This document shows, in pieces, positions 6,063-12,986 of a stretch of 12,986 nucleotides of DNA. Below the pieces are notes generated by a model. That model made no database searches. It worked only from the letters and a program-made list of their open reading frames with translations, and was not told where the DNA came from. The first letter of the stretch is position 1. The number at the start of each line of letters is the position of its first letter. The DNA is from RI-106 sp964496875 (GTDB lineage Bacteria > Cyanobacteriota > Vampirovibrionia > Obscuribacterales > Obscuribacteraceae), in NCBI GenBank assembly GCA_964496875.1, contig CAZCBH010000122.1, positions 1 to 12,986 on the forward strand. The letters are read 5' to 3'. A program made the translations under genes and the position numbers.

Positions 6063-8591
6063 TTGAAGAGACCTTCCCGCAGCCTGATCCTTGCAGTTTT
6101 TGCCCTGGTTGCATCTATGAGCGCCGCCATGGCCTGGGAGACCTATACCTACGCCCCGGTACGAGTCGGCGGCGGAGCCGCATTTCTAGTCACCGACGCA
6201 GACAATGCCTCGGCTTCCGACCGGGCTGAAGCGATCACCAGTCAAATTGACGAGATTCTAAAAAACCCGGAGTTGAAACCGGAGGATGTCGCCGTCGGTC
6301 AGGACCCGGAAGGACACTACTGCATTCGCCTGGGCACCAGAACGCTTGCCACGGTAACGGACGCGGATGTGAAGGTCTTCGGCACCCCTGCCAAGGTCCT
6401 TGCCGCCCGCTGGGCTTCCAATATAAAGACCAAAGCCTCTCGACTGGAGCCGATTTATAGAAACAAAAGCACAGAAAAAGGCGAGATCAAGATGCTGGGC
6501 GAGCACCAGGTCTTGCTTCTGCTCTTGCAAGTGGCCATTCTTTTACTGGGCGCATTCATCTGCGGAGAAATCATCTCTTCTATGGGTCAGCCGGCGGTCA
6601 TAGGTCAGATGCTGGCTGGAATAATACTGGGCAAATCAGTATTTGGAACGCTTTTTCCTGATCTTGCCGGAATAATCTTCCCGGTGCAGGCAAGCCAGGC
6701 CAATCTGCTGGAGGTGGTCTCCTGGATAGGGGTGATCTTCCTCCTTATGCTCACCGGTCTTGAAACAGATATAGAGTTGATAAAAAAACAGGGACGTTCC
6801 GCCCTCGGTGCCTCTATCCTTGGTATCATCATCCCCTATTCCACCGGCTTCGGTTTCGCGTATCTAATTCCTGACGATCTTCTTCTCAACCCGGAGCACA
6901 GGCTGATAGTGGCGCTTTTCATAGGCACCGTCTTTTCTGTCTCTTCGGTGCCGGTTATCGCCAAGATTCTCATGGACATGCAGCTTCTGCGACGCAATGT
7001 GGCCCAGGTCATACTTGCCACCGCCCTGGTCCATGATACCGTCGGTTGTATCATCCTCGCCCTGGTGGCGGCACTAGCCAGCGCCCATTCCTTCGGTCCG
7101 GAGTTGTTCAAAGCGCCGGTAGGCACTTTTGTATTCGTGGCCGTCGCCCTCCTGGGCAGAAAGTATTTCTTCAACCTGCTCAGATATATCAACGATCATA
7201 TCCAGAGGGATGAAGCCCTGGTGACAGCGGTCACGGTCATGCTTTTGCTCAGCGCCGCTTTCACCCAGTATGTCGGGGTGCACGTAGTTCTCGGCGCCTT
7301 CATAGTAGGTTTTCTCCTGTCCCAGACTCCTATTATCAGGAGTAGAGTGATTCACTCTTTCGAGGTGATTACCATGGGTATTTTCGCGCCGATTTTCTTC
7401 GCCGGCGCCGGACTGCATGTCAACCTCGGACTGCTGGCCGATCCCAAGCTGTTTTTCCTGACCATAGGCATGGCTTTACTTGCATGCGCCAGCAAGGTTG
7501 GCGCCAACTTCGTCGGCGGCCGCTGGGGAGGTCTTTCGAAGTGGGAAGCTCTCTGTCTGGGTTTCGGAGCCAACGCGCCTGGAGCCATGGGCCTTATCGT
7601 AGGAATATTAGGCTATTCGATGGGCATCATCAATGTCGAGCTCTTATCCGTGATCATCGTCATGTCCCTGGTGACTACGGCTATAACGCCACCGCTTATG
7701 AAGTGGTCTCTCAAACACGTTCATGTCGGCGACGCAGAGCAAGAGCGTCTTGAAAAAGAAGAGATCAAATCCAAGACTCACATAGGACATCTGAAGAGAA
7801 TTCTGCTCCCCACCGGTGGTGGCACCTACGGCAATCTCAGCGCCCATATTCTCAAAGCCATCTCTGCCGACCATAAAATAGAAGCGACGCTGTTCACCTC
7901 GGCAAAAACCAAGGATGCGGCCCCGCAGCACGAATATATCGACCATATCAGAGGAATAATCTATGACGGCAACGTCACCATGGTGGACAGATTCGCGGAA
8001 TCAGAAGACAGAGTAGAAGACATTCTGGCCGAGTCGGAAAAAGGCTATGACCTTATTCTGGTAGGAGCGGCCAATACCTCGAAAGAGGAAAATCAAGATT
8101 CTTTGTTCGGAAAACAGATAGACAGCCTTATCGAAAGAAGCGGAAAGCCCCTCTTTGTGTTGCACTGGCCTGGCGAACGTCGTACAAAACCGGTCAAGAA
8201 GATCCTCATCCCCAGCTCCGGTTCCGAATCCTCTGTAAGAGCGCTTGAACTGGGTCTGGTTATCGCTCGGGGCACCGGCGCCGAAGTCACCTGCCTGTCG
8301 GTGGTGGAAGAGCCCCGCATGAGCAAAGACGCCGAAGAATCGAAGAAACACGCCCAGGACATTGCCAGCTCCTCTTCCAGCCTGGCAGCCGCCTACGAAC
8401 TAGAAGTCCAGACTCTTGTCAGGGAGGCCGAAACCGCCGGCGAAGAGATATTGAAAGTGGCAGAAGAGATAGGAGCCGACGCGATAATTCTGGGCGGAGA
8501 GAAAAGACCTACAGATAACCTTTTCCTCGGTCAAATCGTGCAAAAAGTGGTGCATGGCTCTCACTGCGGAGTCGGTGTCTACATCAGCTAA
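6063..8591 (+). CDS. CPA2-type cation/proton antiporter with extracytoplasmic N-domain and two USP domains
   Basis: An 842-residue three-part transporter. The TTG start is the only one that keeps the signal peptide (residues 1-24, ending SAAMA); it lacks a clear Shine-Dalgarno. Residues about 25-140 form an extracytoplasmic domain with SDRAEAITSQIDEIL (52-66) and LATVTDADVKV (95-105). This resembles a domain I recall ahead of cyanobacterial MscS-like channels. Residues about 146-545 are a Na+/H+ exchanger core with roughly 13 hydrophobic segments, consistent with an outside N-terminus and inside C-terminus. The ion-binding helix reads ALVHDTVG (321-328): Asp325 is present, but the preceding acidic residue of the usual DD is His324. 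A late helix reads ANAPGAMG (503-510), where related proteins have Arg in place of Pro506. Residues about 577-702 and 711-842 are two universal-stress-type nucleotide-binding domains, likely regulatory; the second ends with the GGEKRPTDNLFLG motif. Physiology is probably ion/pH homeostasis; ion choice (Na+, K+) cannot be read. Its last 8 bases overlap the convergent oxygenase gene. Confidence 0.93.
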   Translation: MKRPSRSLILAVFALVASMSAAMAWETYTYAPVRVGGGAAFLVTDADNASASDRAEAITSQIDEILKNPELKPEDVAVGQDPEGHYCIRLGTRTLATVTDADVKVFGTPAKVLAARWASNIKTKASRLEPIYRNKSTEKGEIKMLGEHQVLLLLLQVAILLLGAFICGEIISSMGQPAVIGQMLAGIILGKSVFGTLFPDLAGIIFPVQASQANLLEVVSWIGVIFLLMLTGLETDIELIKKQGRSALGASILGIIIPYSTGFGFAYLIPDDLLLNPEHRLIVALFIGTVFSVSSVPVIAKILMDMQLLRRNVAQVILATALVHDTVGCIILALVAALASAHSFGPELFKAPVGTFVFVAVALLGRKYFFNLLRYINDHIQRDEALVTAVTVMLLLSAAFTQYVGVHVVLGAFIVGFLLSQTPIIRSRVIHSFEVITMGIFAPIFFAGAGLHVNLGLLADPKLFFLTIGMALLACASKVGANFVGGRWGGLSKWEALCLGFGANAPGAMGLIVGILGYSMGIINVELLSVIIVMSLVTTAITPPLMKWSLKHVHVGDAEQERLEKEEIKSKTHIGHLKRILLPTGGGTYGNLSAHILKAISADHKIEATLFTSAKTKDAAPQHEYIDHIRGIIYDGNVTMVDRFAESEDRVEDILAESEKGYDLILVGAANTSKEENQDSLFGKQIDSLIERSGKPLFVLHWPGERRTKPVKKILIPSSGSESSVRALELGLVIARGTGAEVTCLSVVEEPRMSKDAEESKKHAQDIASSSSSLAAAYELEVQTLVREAETAGEEILKVAEEIGADAIILGGEKRPTDNLFLGQIVQKVVHGSHCGVGVYIS

Positions 8592-9558
8592 GACAGCAAG
8601 CAGGGTGATAACACCAGCGATTATCAAGTTTACGAAAACGTTCGGCAGAAAGGAACGAGATCTCTCCTTCGACCTCTTCCGGTCGGAAGACTCGATGAAT
8701 ATGTTCACTTTCCCGACCTTGCCTCTGTGATTGGCAGGAAGTTGGACCAGGTTTAAGCAGGCTCGTCAGAAGCGGCGTATAGAAAAACGGTGCCGAGACT
8801 CTCTCCTCCACAATATCAGGCACCACAACTCTATGAGATGCCGGTCGAATAGCTTCTCTGGTGGCGAGAGACAAAAGCTCCCCGGCAAGCACAAGAAGAT
8901 CCCCGGACTCTGTAACCACGTCCTGCCAGCCACCATCCGAAGTGGATAGCTGAAGCCCTTCAACAGGGTCTTGAGAGACTATGGTGATCCAGCTCCAGTC
9001 GGCATGGGCTGGAGTGCCGGTGACCGAAGAGCTATCGGAACCGGTAGTGATACCGCAATATTTAATTAGCTTGAGCAGACAGTAAGAAGAGTCATAAGCG
9101 TCCATCGGAAAAACAGGACCACTATAAATAGAAGATAGGAAAGCGCCAAGACTATGCATCTCCTCTAAATAAGCGACAAGACTTTTCTTTGCATCGGGAC
9201 TGAGTCCCTCCGGTATTCTATTGGGAGCCCTAAAATCACCTGGCTTCATTTCTCCACCGGCATAAATATGAAACTGCTCCCGGGCATCTCTTTGACTCTT
9301 CAAATTTGAATAACCGGTGTATCTCCCTTCATTCTTAAGGAGACGGAAGTTCTCCTTCACCTGTTGAGAGAGGGCGAATAGTTCTCTGGCTACCGAGAGT
9401 ATCGAGGCGGTATAATGTCGACTGTGCTTCGAGACAAGAAAGAACGCACTATATTTAGTGAGCGCGTCATTTACATCTGCATGAAAAGAATCTGCGGAGT
9501 TTTTGGAATAATTCTCAGGAAGCTCCAGCCGGGGAAGAGTAAGAGCGTGCCGCTGCAT
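8584..9558 (-). CDS. 2-oxoglutarate/Fe(II)-dependent oxygenase, isopenicillin-N-synthase-like
   Basis: A 324-residue non-haem iron oxygenase of the jelly-roll family that couples O2 (usually with 2-oxoglutarate) to hydroxylation, ring closure or desaturation of a small molecule. The iron triad is complete: His185-x-Asp187 in PAHADWSWITIV and His242 in PASHRVVVP. The 2-oxoglutarate-binding R-x-S is present as Arg253-Val-Ser255, followed by APFFY. Between them lies the typical GLQLSTSDGGWQDV and a GDLLVLAGELLS block. The N-terminal 100 residues fit the DIOX_N-type cap. The ATG at 9558 is preferred because AGGAG (9567-9571) sits 8 bases upstream; the ATG at 9564 would be only 2 bases from it. 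That Shine-Dalgarno overlaps the stop codon of the preceding gene, so translation is probably coupled. The C-terminus is Cys-rich (CYHPACC), and its last codons overlap the antiporter gene. The substrate is unknown; the deoxyribosyltransferase-like neighbour hints at a nucleoside or nucleobase. Confidence 0.9.
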   Translation of the reverse strand: MQRHALTLPRLELPENYSKNSADSFHADVNDALTKYSAFFLVSKHSRHYTASILSVARELFALSQQVKENFRLLKNEGRYTGYSNLKSQRDAREQFHIYAGGEMKPGDFRAPNRIPEGLSPDAKKSLVAYLEEMHSLGAFLSSIYSGPVFPMDAYDSSYCLLKLIKYCGITTGSDSSSVTGTPAHADWSWITIVSQDPVEGLQLSTSDGGWQDVVTESGDLLVLAGELLSLATREAIRPASHRVVVPDIVEERVSAPFFYTPLLTSLLKPGPTSCQSQRQGRESEHIHRVFRPEEVEGEISFLSAERFRKLDNRWCYHPACCLS

Positions 9559-9566
9559 TGGCATTT

Positions 9567-9571
9567 CTCCT
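9567..9571 (-). promoter_or_regulatory. AGGAG ribosome site overlapping the upstream stop codon
   Basis: On the minus strand the sequence TAGGAG combines the TAG stop of the deoxyribosyltransferase-like gene (9570-9572) with the Shine-Dalgarno of the oxygenase gene. The 8-base gap to the ATG at 9558 favours that start over the one at 9564. The arrangement is typical of translational coupling. Confidence 0.7.
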
Positions 9572-10397
9572 AGCTTCTTTTGAGGGCTTTCTCTTTCCGT
9601 TCTTCACAGAGCGCCACCAGTTCATCCACCTTGAAATGGGGTCCGAAAATCCTGTGGCCCCGGTATTTGAAATGCTCTCTGGCTTCGTGCTCTTGCCAGG
9701 TCATCACCGCCTTGAATATGGTCTGTATCACCTCACTCTTTTTGAGTTCTCTGGCGATGAACCATTTACGGCCATGTTGAACGGTATCGACATCGGTATA
9801 GGCGCACTTCTCTTCGGTGGAGATCCACAGCAAAAAACCCGAGCGGGTCTCTTCTAGATTGAAAGCGAGATTCTTGCACTCCAGATCATCGATTATCGCC
9901 CTGACATCATCCAACTTGAGACAGCCTCTTTGGCGGCGGACCAGCTCCACCGCGTACTCTGTACACTTTTCTACGGTATCGAATATAGGGACACCATGCT
10001 TTTCTGCCATGGACTTGAGAAAGACACGTCCGCGATTGAGATCATCGGCTTCGTATTGATCCAGTGTCTTGCCTTCTATAACGGTACCGGCTTCCATAAA
10101 CTGCAAACAGAGCGCTGTCGGTACATCGGCACCGATTAAATAAGCCGCCTCCGCCACAGCGGCCACACCACGGGTCTCACGGCTTACCACAAACATAAGC
10201 ACTTCGGCTTCGTCTTTGGTAAGCATCTCGCCTTTTTCATCATCGACGGTCCACTCGCCCACTCCCATCTGGGGATTGTGATAGCTTACCTTCTCTCTCT
10301 CGAGTATTGGAATGGCTATGTCCTGACGCCAGGTGGTCCTGCCGCAGGCTCCCCCTAGAAACACTTCCATAGAACTTTTTTTGTGGCTTCCTGTCAT
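9570..10397 (-). CDS. Nucleoside 2-deoxyribosyltransferase-like protein with extra C-terminal domain
   Basis: A 275-residue two-domain protein. Residues about 10-150 match the nucleoside 2-deoxyribosyltransferase-like fold (Nuc_deoxyri_tr2 type): opening strand EVFLGGACGRTTWR (11-24), a YHNPQ motif (39-43), the strand EVLMFVVSRETRGV (65-78), and Glu83 in AVAEAAYLIG at the position of the catalytic glutamate that attacks the sugar C1'. Such enzymes exchange or cleave the base of deoxynucleosides; relatives cleave other N-ribosidic bonds, so the exact substrate is open. Residues about 158-270 form a separate domain ending with EEHEAR-type and GHRIFGPHFKVDEL (247-260) motifs. I recall similar stand-alone phage and plasmid proteins but know no function. 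The ATG overlaps the stop of the WG/TPR gene as ATGA (10394-10397), with AGGA just upstream. The oxygenase gene follows at once. Confidence 0.85.
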   Translation of the reverse strand: MTGSHKKSSMEVFLGGACGRTTWRQDIAIPILEREKVSYHNPQMGVGEWTVDDEKGEMLTKDEAEVLMFVVSRETRGVAAVAEAAYLIGADVPTALCLQFMEAGTVIEGKTLDQYEADDLNRGRVFLKSMAEKHGVPIFDTVEKCTEYAVELVRRQRGCLKLDDVRAIIDDLECKNLAFNLEETRSGFLLWISTEEKCAYTDVDTVQHGRKWFIARELKKSEVIQTIFKAVMTWQEHEAREHFKYRGHRIFGPHFKVDELVALCEERKEKALKRS

Positions 10398-12986
10398 TTT
10401 TCCTGATCCGATCCTTCTTTATGACTTGTAATACTGTCTTTAACGAACCTGGCCATCTGATTGTCCGGATCTATCTTGAGAGCCCGTTCAATGGCAGCGA
10501 TACCGCGGCCGGTTCTGCCACGTTCTTGATTTATTCTTGCCATTTCTATAAGAGCCTCGACACTCTTCTTATTTATGGACAGGGCTTTCTTAGCGCTCTT
10601 CTCGGCTTTGCTGAGATCACCGTATTCTCGATATACCCTGGCGAGTGCCACCTGGGGCAAGAAGAACTTACTGTTTTGTGCGGCAAGCGCACTGTAGATT
10701 TTCTCGGCCGAGATGAAGTCACCGGCAACCTCGGCGGTACGACCGGTGAGGTAGGCTTTCGAATCGGCAAGATCGATCTTCTCTTGAGGAAGATAGACTT
10801 CGACAAAGCTTTCGGCCCGCGCCTTCAGATCTTTATCCGTAGTCTTTTTAGCAGCCTCTTCCATGTACTGTCGCGACATCTCGATCAGACCCATGCTTCT
10901 ACACTGTTCACCCATCTGGAAATACTGCCTGGCGTCTGTCTTAGCATCAGCCAGGGGCGGGCTCGGAAGAAACGCCAGCTTGGTGCCGATCAAAAGCTCT
11001 TTATTGGCCTCCTCCAGCATTTTCTGAGCCTCTTCATCCCTGTCGGTCTTGATGAGAAGTATCGCATAGGTACTGTGGGTCTGACCCCGAATGATCTTCA
11101 TCAAGGTCATTCGGCTATCATTGGAGAGTTTAAGCGATTCTTTGAGAGACTTCTCCGCCTCGCTGTATTTCTTCTGCCTGATTGAAAGCCTGGCAGAGTC
11201 ATTGAGATAGTCGGCCTCTTTCATTACCGAGCCTATCTCCCTGGATAGAGCAAGGGCCTCTGCCGTGTATTTTTCTGCGCTTTCGTATTCATCCGATTTT
11301 GCCTGCCAGCTAGCCAGCTGAGCGACCGAATTGGCGAGGTCGTTCTTGAGCCGGATCTGTGGTGCGATTTTAGAATTGGCACCGGCCAGCTCAACCGCCT
11401 CTTTTCTCAAATCATAAGAGCGCTTCAGCAAGGGCATCAGCTCCATGACTTTCTCTTGTCTGAACTTGAGCCGTCTCAGGGTATCGACAGAATCGGCCAG
11501 CTCGCTGAGAGCAAGGATTCTTTTCTCTTTGCCCAGGCTGCCTTTGTCCCTGGAGGCTTCAGCCAGAGCCTTCTCTTTTGCTTTCAAGTCGGCAAGAAGA
11601 TCCTGCTCGGTCTCGGTCCAGGTCGGCCATGGATTGACGTCGATGCTCGGTCGAGCGCGCCAGCTCTCGAAAAGCCAGCGGCGTTCATCTCCGATTTTTT
11701 TAAAGATGCCGGCCAGGAGCCCATGATAATAAGGCTGATTGTTGAGCCGCAGAGCCAGAGCGACATCGATGAGGGCGTTCTTATCCTTGCCCAAGCCTAA
11801 AAAAGCCTGACAGCGGGCACCAAAGAGACTATCGTCGGCTTTATTGAGTTTAATCGCCTCGGTAAAATCCTTAGCGGCCTTCTCGTAATCTTTGAGCTGC
11901 AAATAAGCATGACCCCGCCAGTAGTATCCCTCGGTCGAAACCGGACAGATTCTTATCACCTCGGAGAAGTCTTTTATAGATTTGCGGAACTCTTTCAATG
12001 AGCACTGCAAATAACCTCTATCTCGATATGCCTGGGCGTTATCCGGGTCGAGTTTGATCACCTCGGTGGCGACCTCGATATCCTTGCGAATCAGCTCAGG
12101 ATCCCGCACTTTGCTGGGCACCGTATGCTTGAGAAGATTTTCGGCTCTGCGGGTTTTGTCCGAAGTCACTTCGCCGTGCTTGACCATGCCCAAACCATCG
12201 GAGAACGAAGCAGTCGCTTTGTAACGAGGTTTGATCACGATATTTCCGATATTGTCTATGTAACCATAGCCGCCATCAGACTCCACCGTTCGCAATCCAT
12301 CGCTGAGGTCGCCGATTTCGCCATACTGAAACGGTGCAACGGTGGCGCCGTCTTTGCCTATTAGCCCAAAACGATAGTCGGGATAAGAAAAATAGCCGGG
12401 GCTCAAAGGAGTGGTCGCCAAATCGAAATCGACACTTTCACCGGAGCGACGTGCTATCACATAGCCGGAATTGAATTTGGTGACTGTGCCGAACGAATGT
12501 TTAATAGGCGAGATATCACGCGCACAGACCGCGGTGCCGCTTTTGAAGCCGCTCCAGACAGAGCTGAACTGAGGCTTTATCTGCCATTTGCCACGCTTGT
12601 CGATGAAGCCCCATTCATCACCCTGTTTAGCCGCGGCCAGCTCCCCATAAAAACTCTGCACATCATCGAATGAAGGCTTGATCACTACCTTCCCGAGGGT
12701 ATCGATGAAGCCCCATTTCTCGCCCTCTTTAATGGCGGCAAGGCCTTCGGAAAAGGACTTGGCGCTCTTCGCCGATGGCGATAGCTTGACCTTGCCTTCC
12801 TTATCTAAATAGAGGTATTTATCATCCTCCTTGACCAGGGCAAGCCCATCTTCAAAAGGAGCAGCATAGGTATATTGCGGCTTGATCAAAAACTTGCCGG
12901 ATCTATCTATGAAGCCTGCCCGACGAGAACGCACGATAGCCATCAAGGCTTCGTTATTTCCAAGCGCTGCCTTCTCTTTTTCCTTG
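10394..12986 (-). CDS. WG-repeat and TPR scaffold protein (5' end probably outside the window)
   Basis: At least 850 residues, numbered here from the in-frame TTG at 12946. The reading frame stays open to the window edge and the first residues already look like the middle of a WG repeat. The TTG at 12946 and ATG at 12943 have no good ribosome site, so the true start is probably upstream and the entry is marked partial. WG-repeat cores (GFID/WGFID-like, then IKPxF/Y) occur at about 11, 44, 78, 112, 193 and 227, suggesting a beta-repeat surface. Residues about 286-450 hold TPRs (AYRDRGYLQCSLKEFRKS, YYWRGHAYLQLKDYEKAA). A long alpha-helical stretch with further TPR-like units runs from about 470 to 705, and a last TPR set from about 745 to 840 (DPDNQMARF). 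No catalytic motif is seen, so a protein-binding scaffold or sensor is the likely role. It is the first visible gene of a coupled operon; its stop overlaps the next start by 4 bases. Confidence 0.88.
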   Translation of the reverse strand, partial: KEKEKAALGNNEALMAIVRSRRAGFIDRSGKFLIKPQYTYAAPFEDGLALVKEDDKYLYLDKEGKVKLSPSAKSAKSFSEGLAAIKEGEKWGFIDTLGKVVIKPSFDDVQSFYGELAAAKQGDEWGFIDKRGKWQIKPQFSSVWSGFKSGTAVCARDISPIKHSFGTVTKFNSGYVIARRSGESVDFDLATTPLSPGYFSYPDYRFGLIGKDGATVAPFQYGEIGDLSDGLRTVESDGGYGYIDNIGNIVIKPRYKATASFSDGLGMVKHGEVTSDKTRRAENLLKHTVPSKVRDPELIRKDIEVATEVIKLDPDNAQAYRDRGYLQCSLKEFRKSIKDFSEVIRICPVSTEGYYWRGHAYLQLKDYEKAAKDFTEAIKLNKADDSLFGARCQAFLGLGKDKNALIDVALALRLNNQPYYHGLLAGIFKKIGDERRWLFESWRARPSIDVNPWPTWTETEQDLLADLKAKEKALAEASRDKGSLGKEKRILALSELADSVDTLRRLKFRQEKVMELMPLLKRSYDLRKEAVELAGANSKIAPQIRLKNDLANSVAQLASWQAKSDEYESAEKYTAEALALSREIGSVMKEADYLNDSARLSIRQKKYSEAEKSLKESLKLSNDSRMTLMKIIRGQTHSTYAILLIKTDRDEEAQKMLEEANKELLIGTKLAFLPSPPLADAKTDARQYFQMGEQCRSMGLIEMSRQYMEEAAKKTTDKDLKARAESFVEVYLPQEKIDLADSKAYLTGRTAEVAGDFISAEKIYSALAAQNSKFFLPQVALARVYREYGDLSKAEKSAKKALSINKKSVEALIEMARINQERGRTGRGIAAIERALKIDPDNQMARFVKDSITSHKEGSDQEK

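Noticed and set aside
10421..11185. Long plus-strand open frame (254 codons) opposite the WG/TPR gene
   Set aside because: It is fully antisense to clear TPR coding sequence, has no recognisable domain and a Cys/Phe/Leu-rich composition typical of complement frames.

Overview
The window is a densely coded bacterial chromosome segment of roughly 50% GC by eye, with the standard genetic code, clear Shine-Dalgarno sites and some TTG starts. Nothing marks it as a phage, plasmid or insertion sequence. The mix of large TPR and WG-repeat proteins, a broken-up ribosomal-protein gene order, and an antiporter whose extracytoplasmic domain resembles one I recall from cyanobacterial membrane proteins suggests an uncultured relative of the cyanobacteria (Vampirovibrionia/Melainabacteria, perhaps Obscuribacter-like). 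That placement is an inference and is uncertain.

Layout. Positions 1-2664 (+) hold the ribosomal stalk pair rplJ-rplL, followed by a membrane-anchored zinc-ribbon/TPR/FxLYD-like protein where rpoB would normally lie. A perfect hairpin overlaps the rplL stop codon. Positions 2711-3385 (-) hold a degenerate GGDEF-domain protein whose c-di-GMP inhibitory-site motif is intact. Positions 3600-4787 (-) hold a 395-residue protein with a glycine-zipper-like hydrophobic block and a C-terminal array of short NG/DG beta repeats. It has a nine-base perfect Shine-Dalgarno, and two inverted repeats lie upstream. Positions 5009-5839 (-) hold rpsB (S2), with a TTG start and no tsf beside it. The divergent gene at 6063-8591 (+) is a three-part antiporter: signal peptide plus extracytoplasmic domain, CPA2-type membrane core, and two C-terminal universal-stress (USP) domains. 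Positions 8584-12986 (-) hold a tightly coupled operon read right to left: a WG-repeat/TPR protein (5' end probably outside the window), a nucleoside 2-deoxyribosyltransferase-like protein with an extra C-terminal domain, and a 2-oxoglutarate/Fe(II) oxygenase of the isopenicillin-N-synthase type. The last gene overlaps the antiporter gene tail to tail by 8 bases.

Functional reading. rplJ, rplL and rpsB are translation housekeeping genes. The GGDEF-like and USP-antiporter proteins point to nucleotide-sensing regulation (c-di-GMP; ATP or another nucleotide). The WG/TPR - deoxyribosyltransferase-like - oxygenase operon is the best candidate for an undescribed system. Its gene coupling is visible in the sequence, but its substrate and purpose are not.
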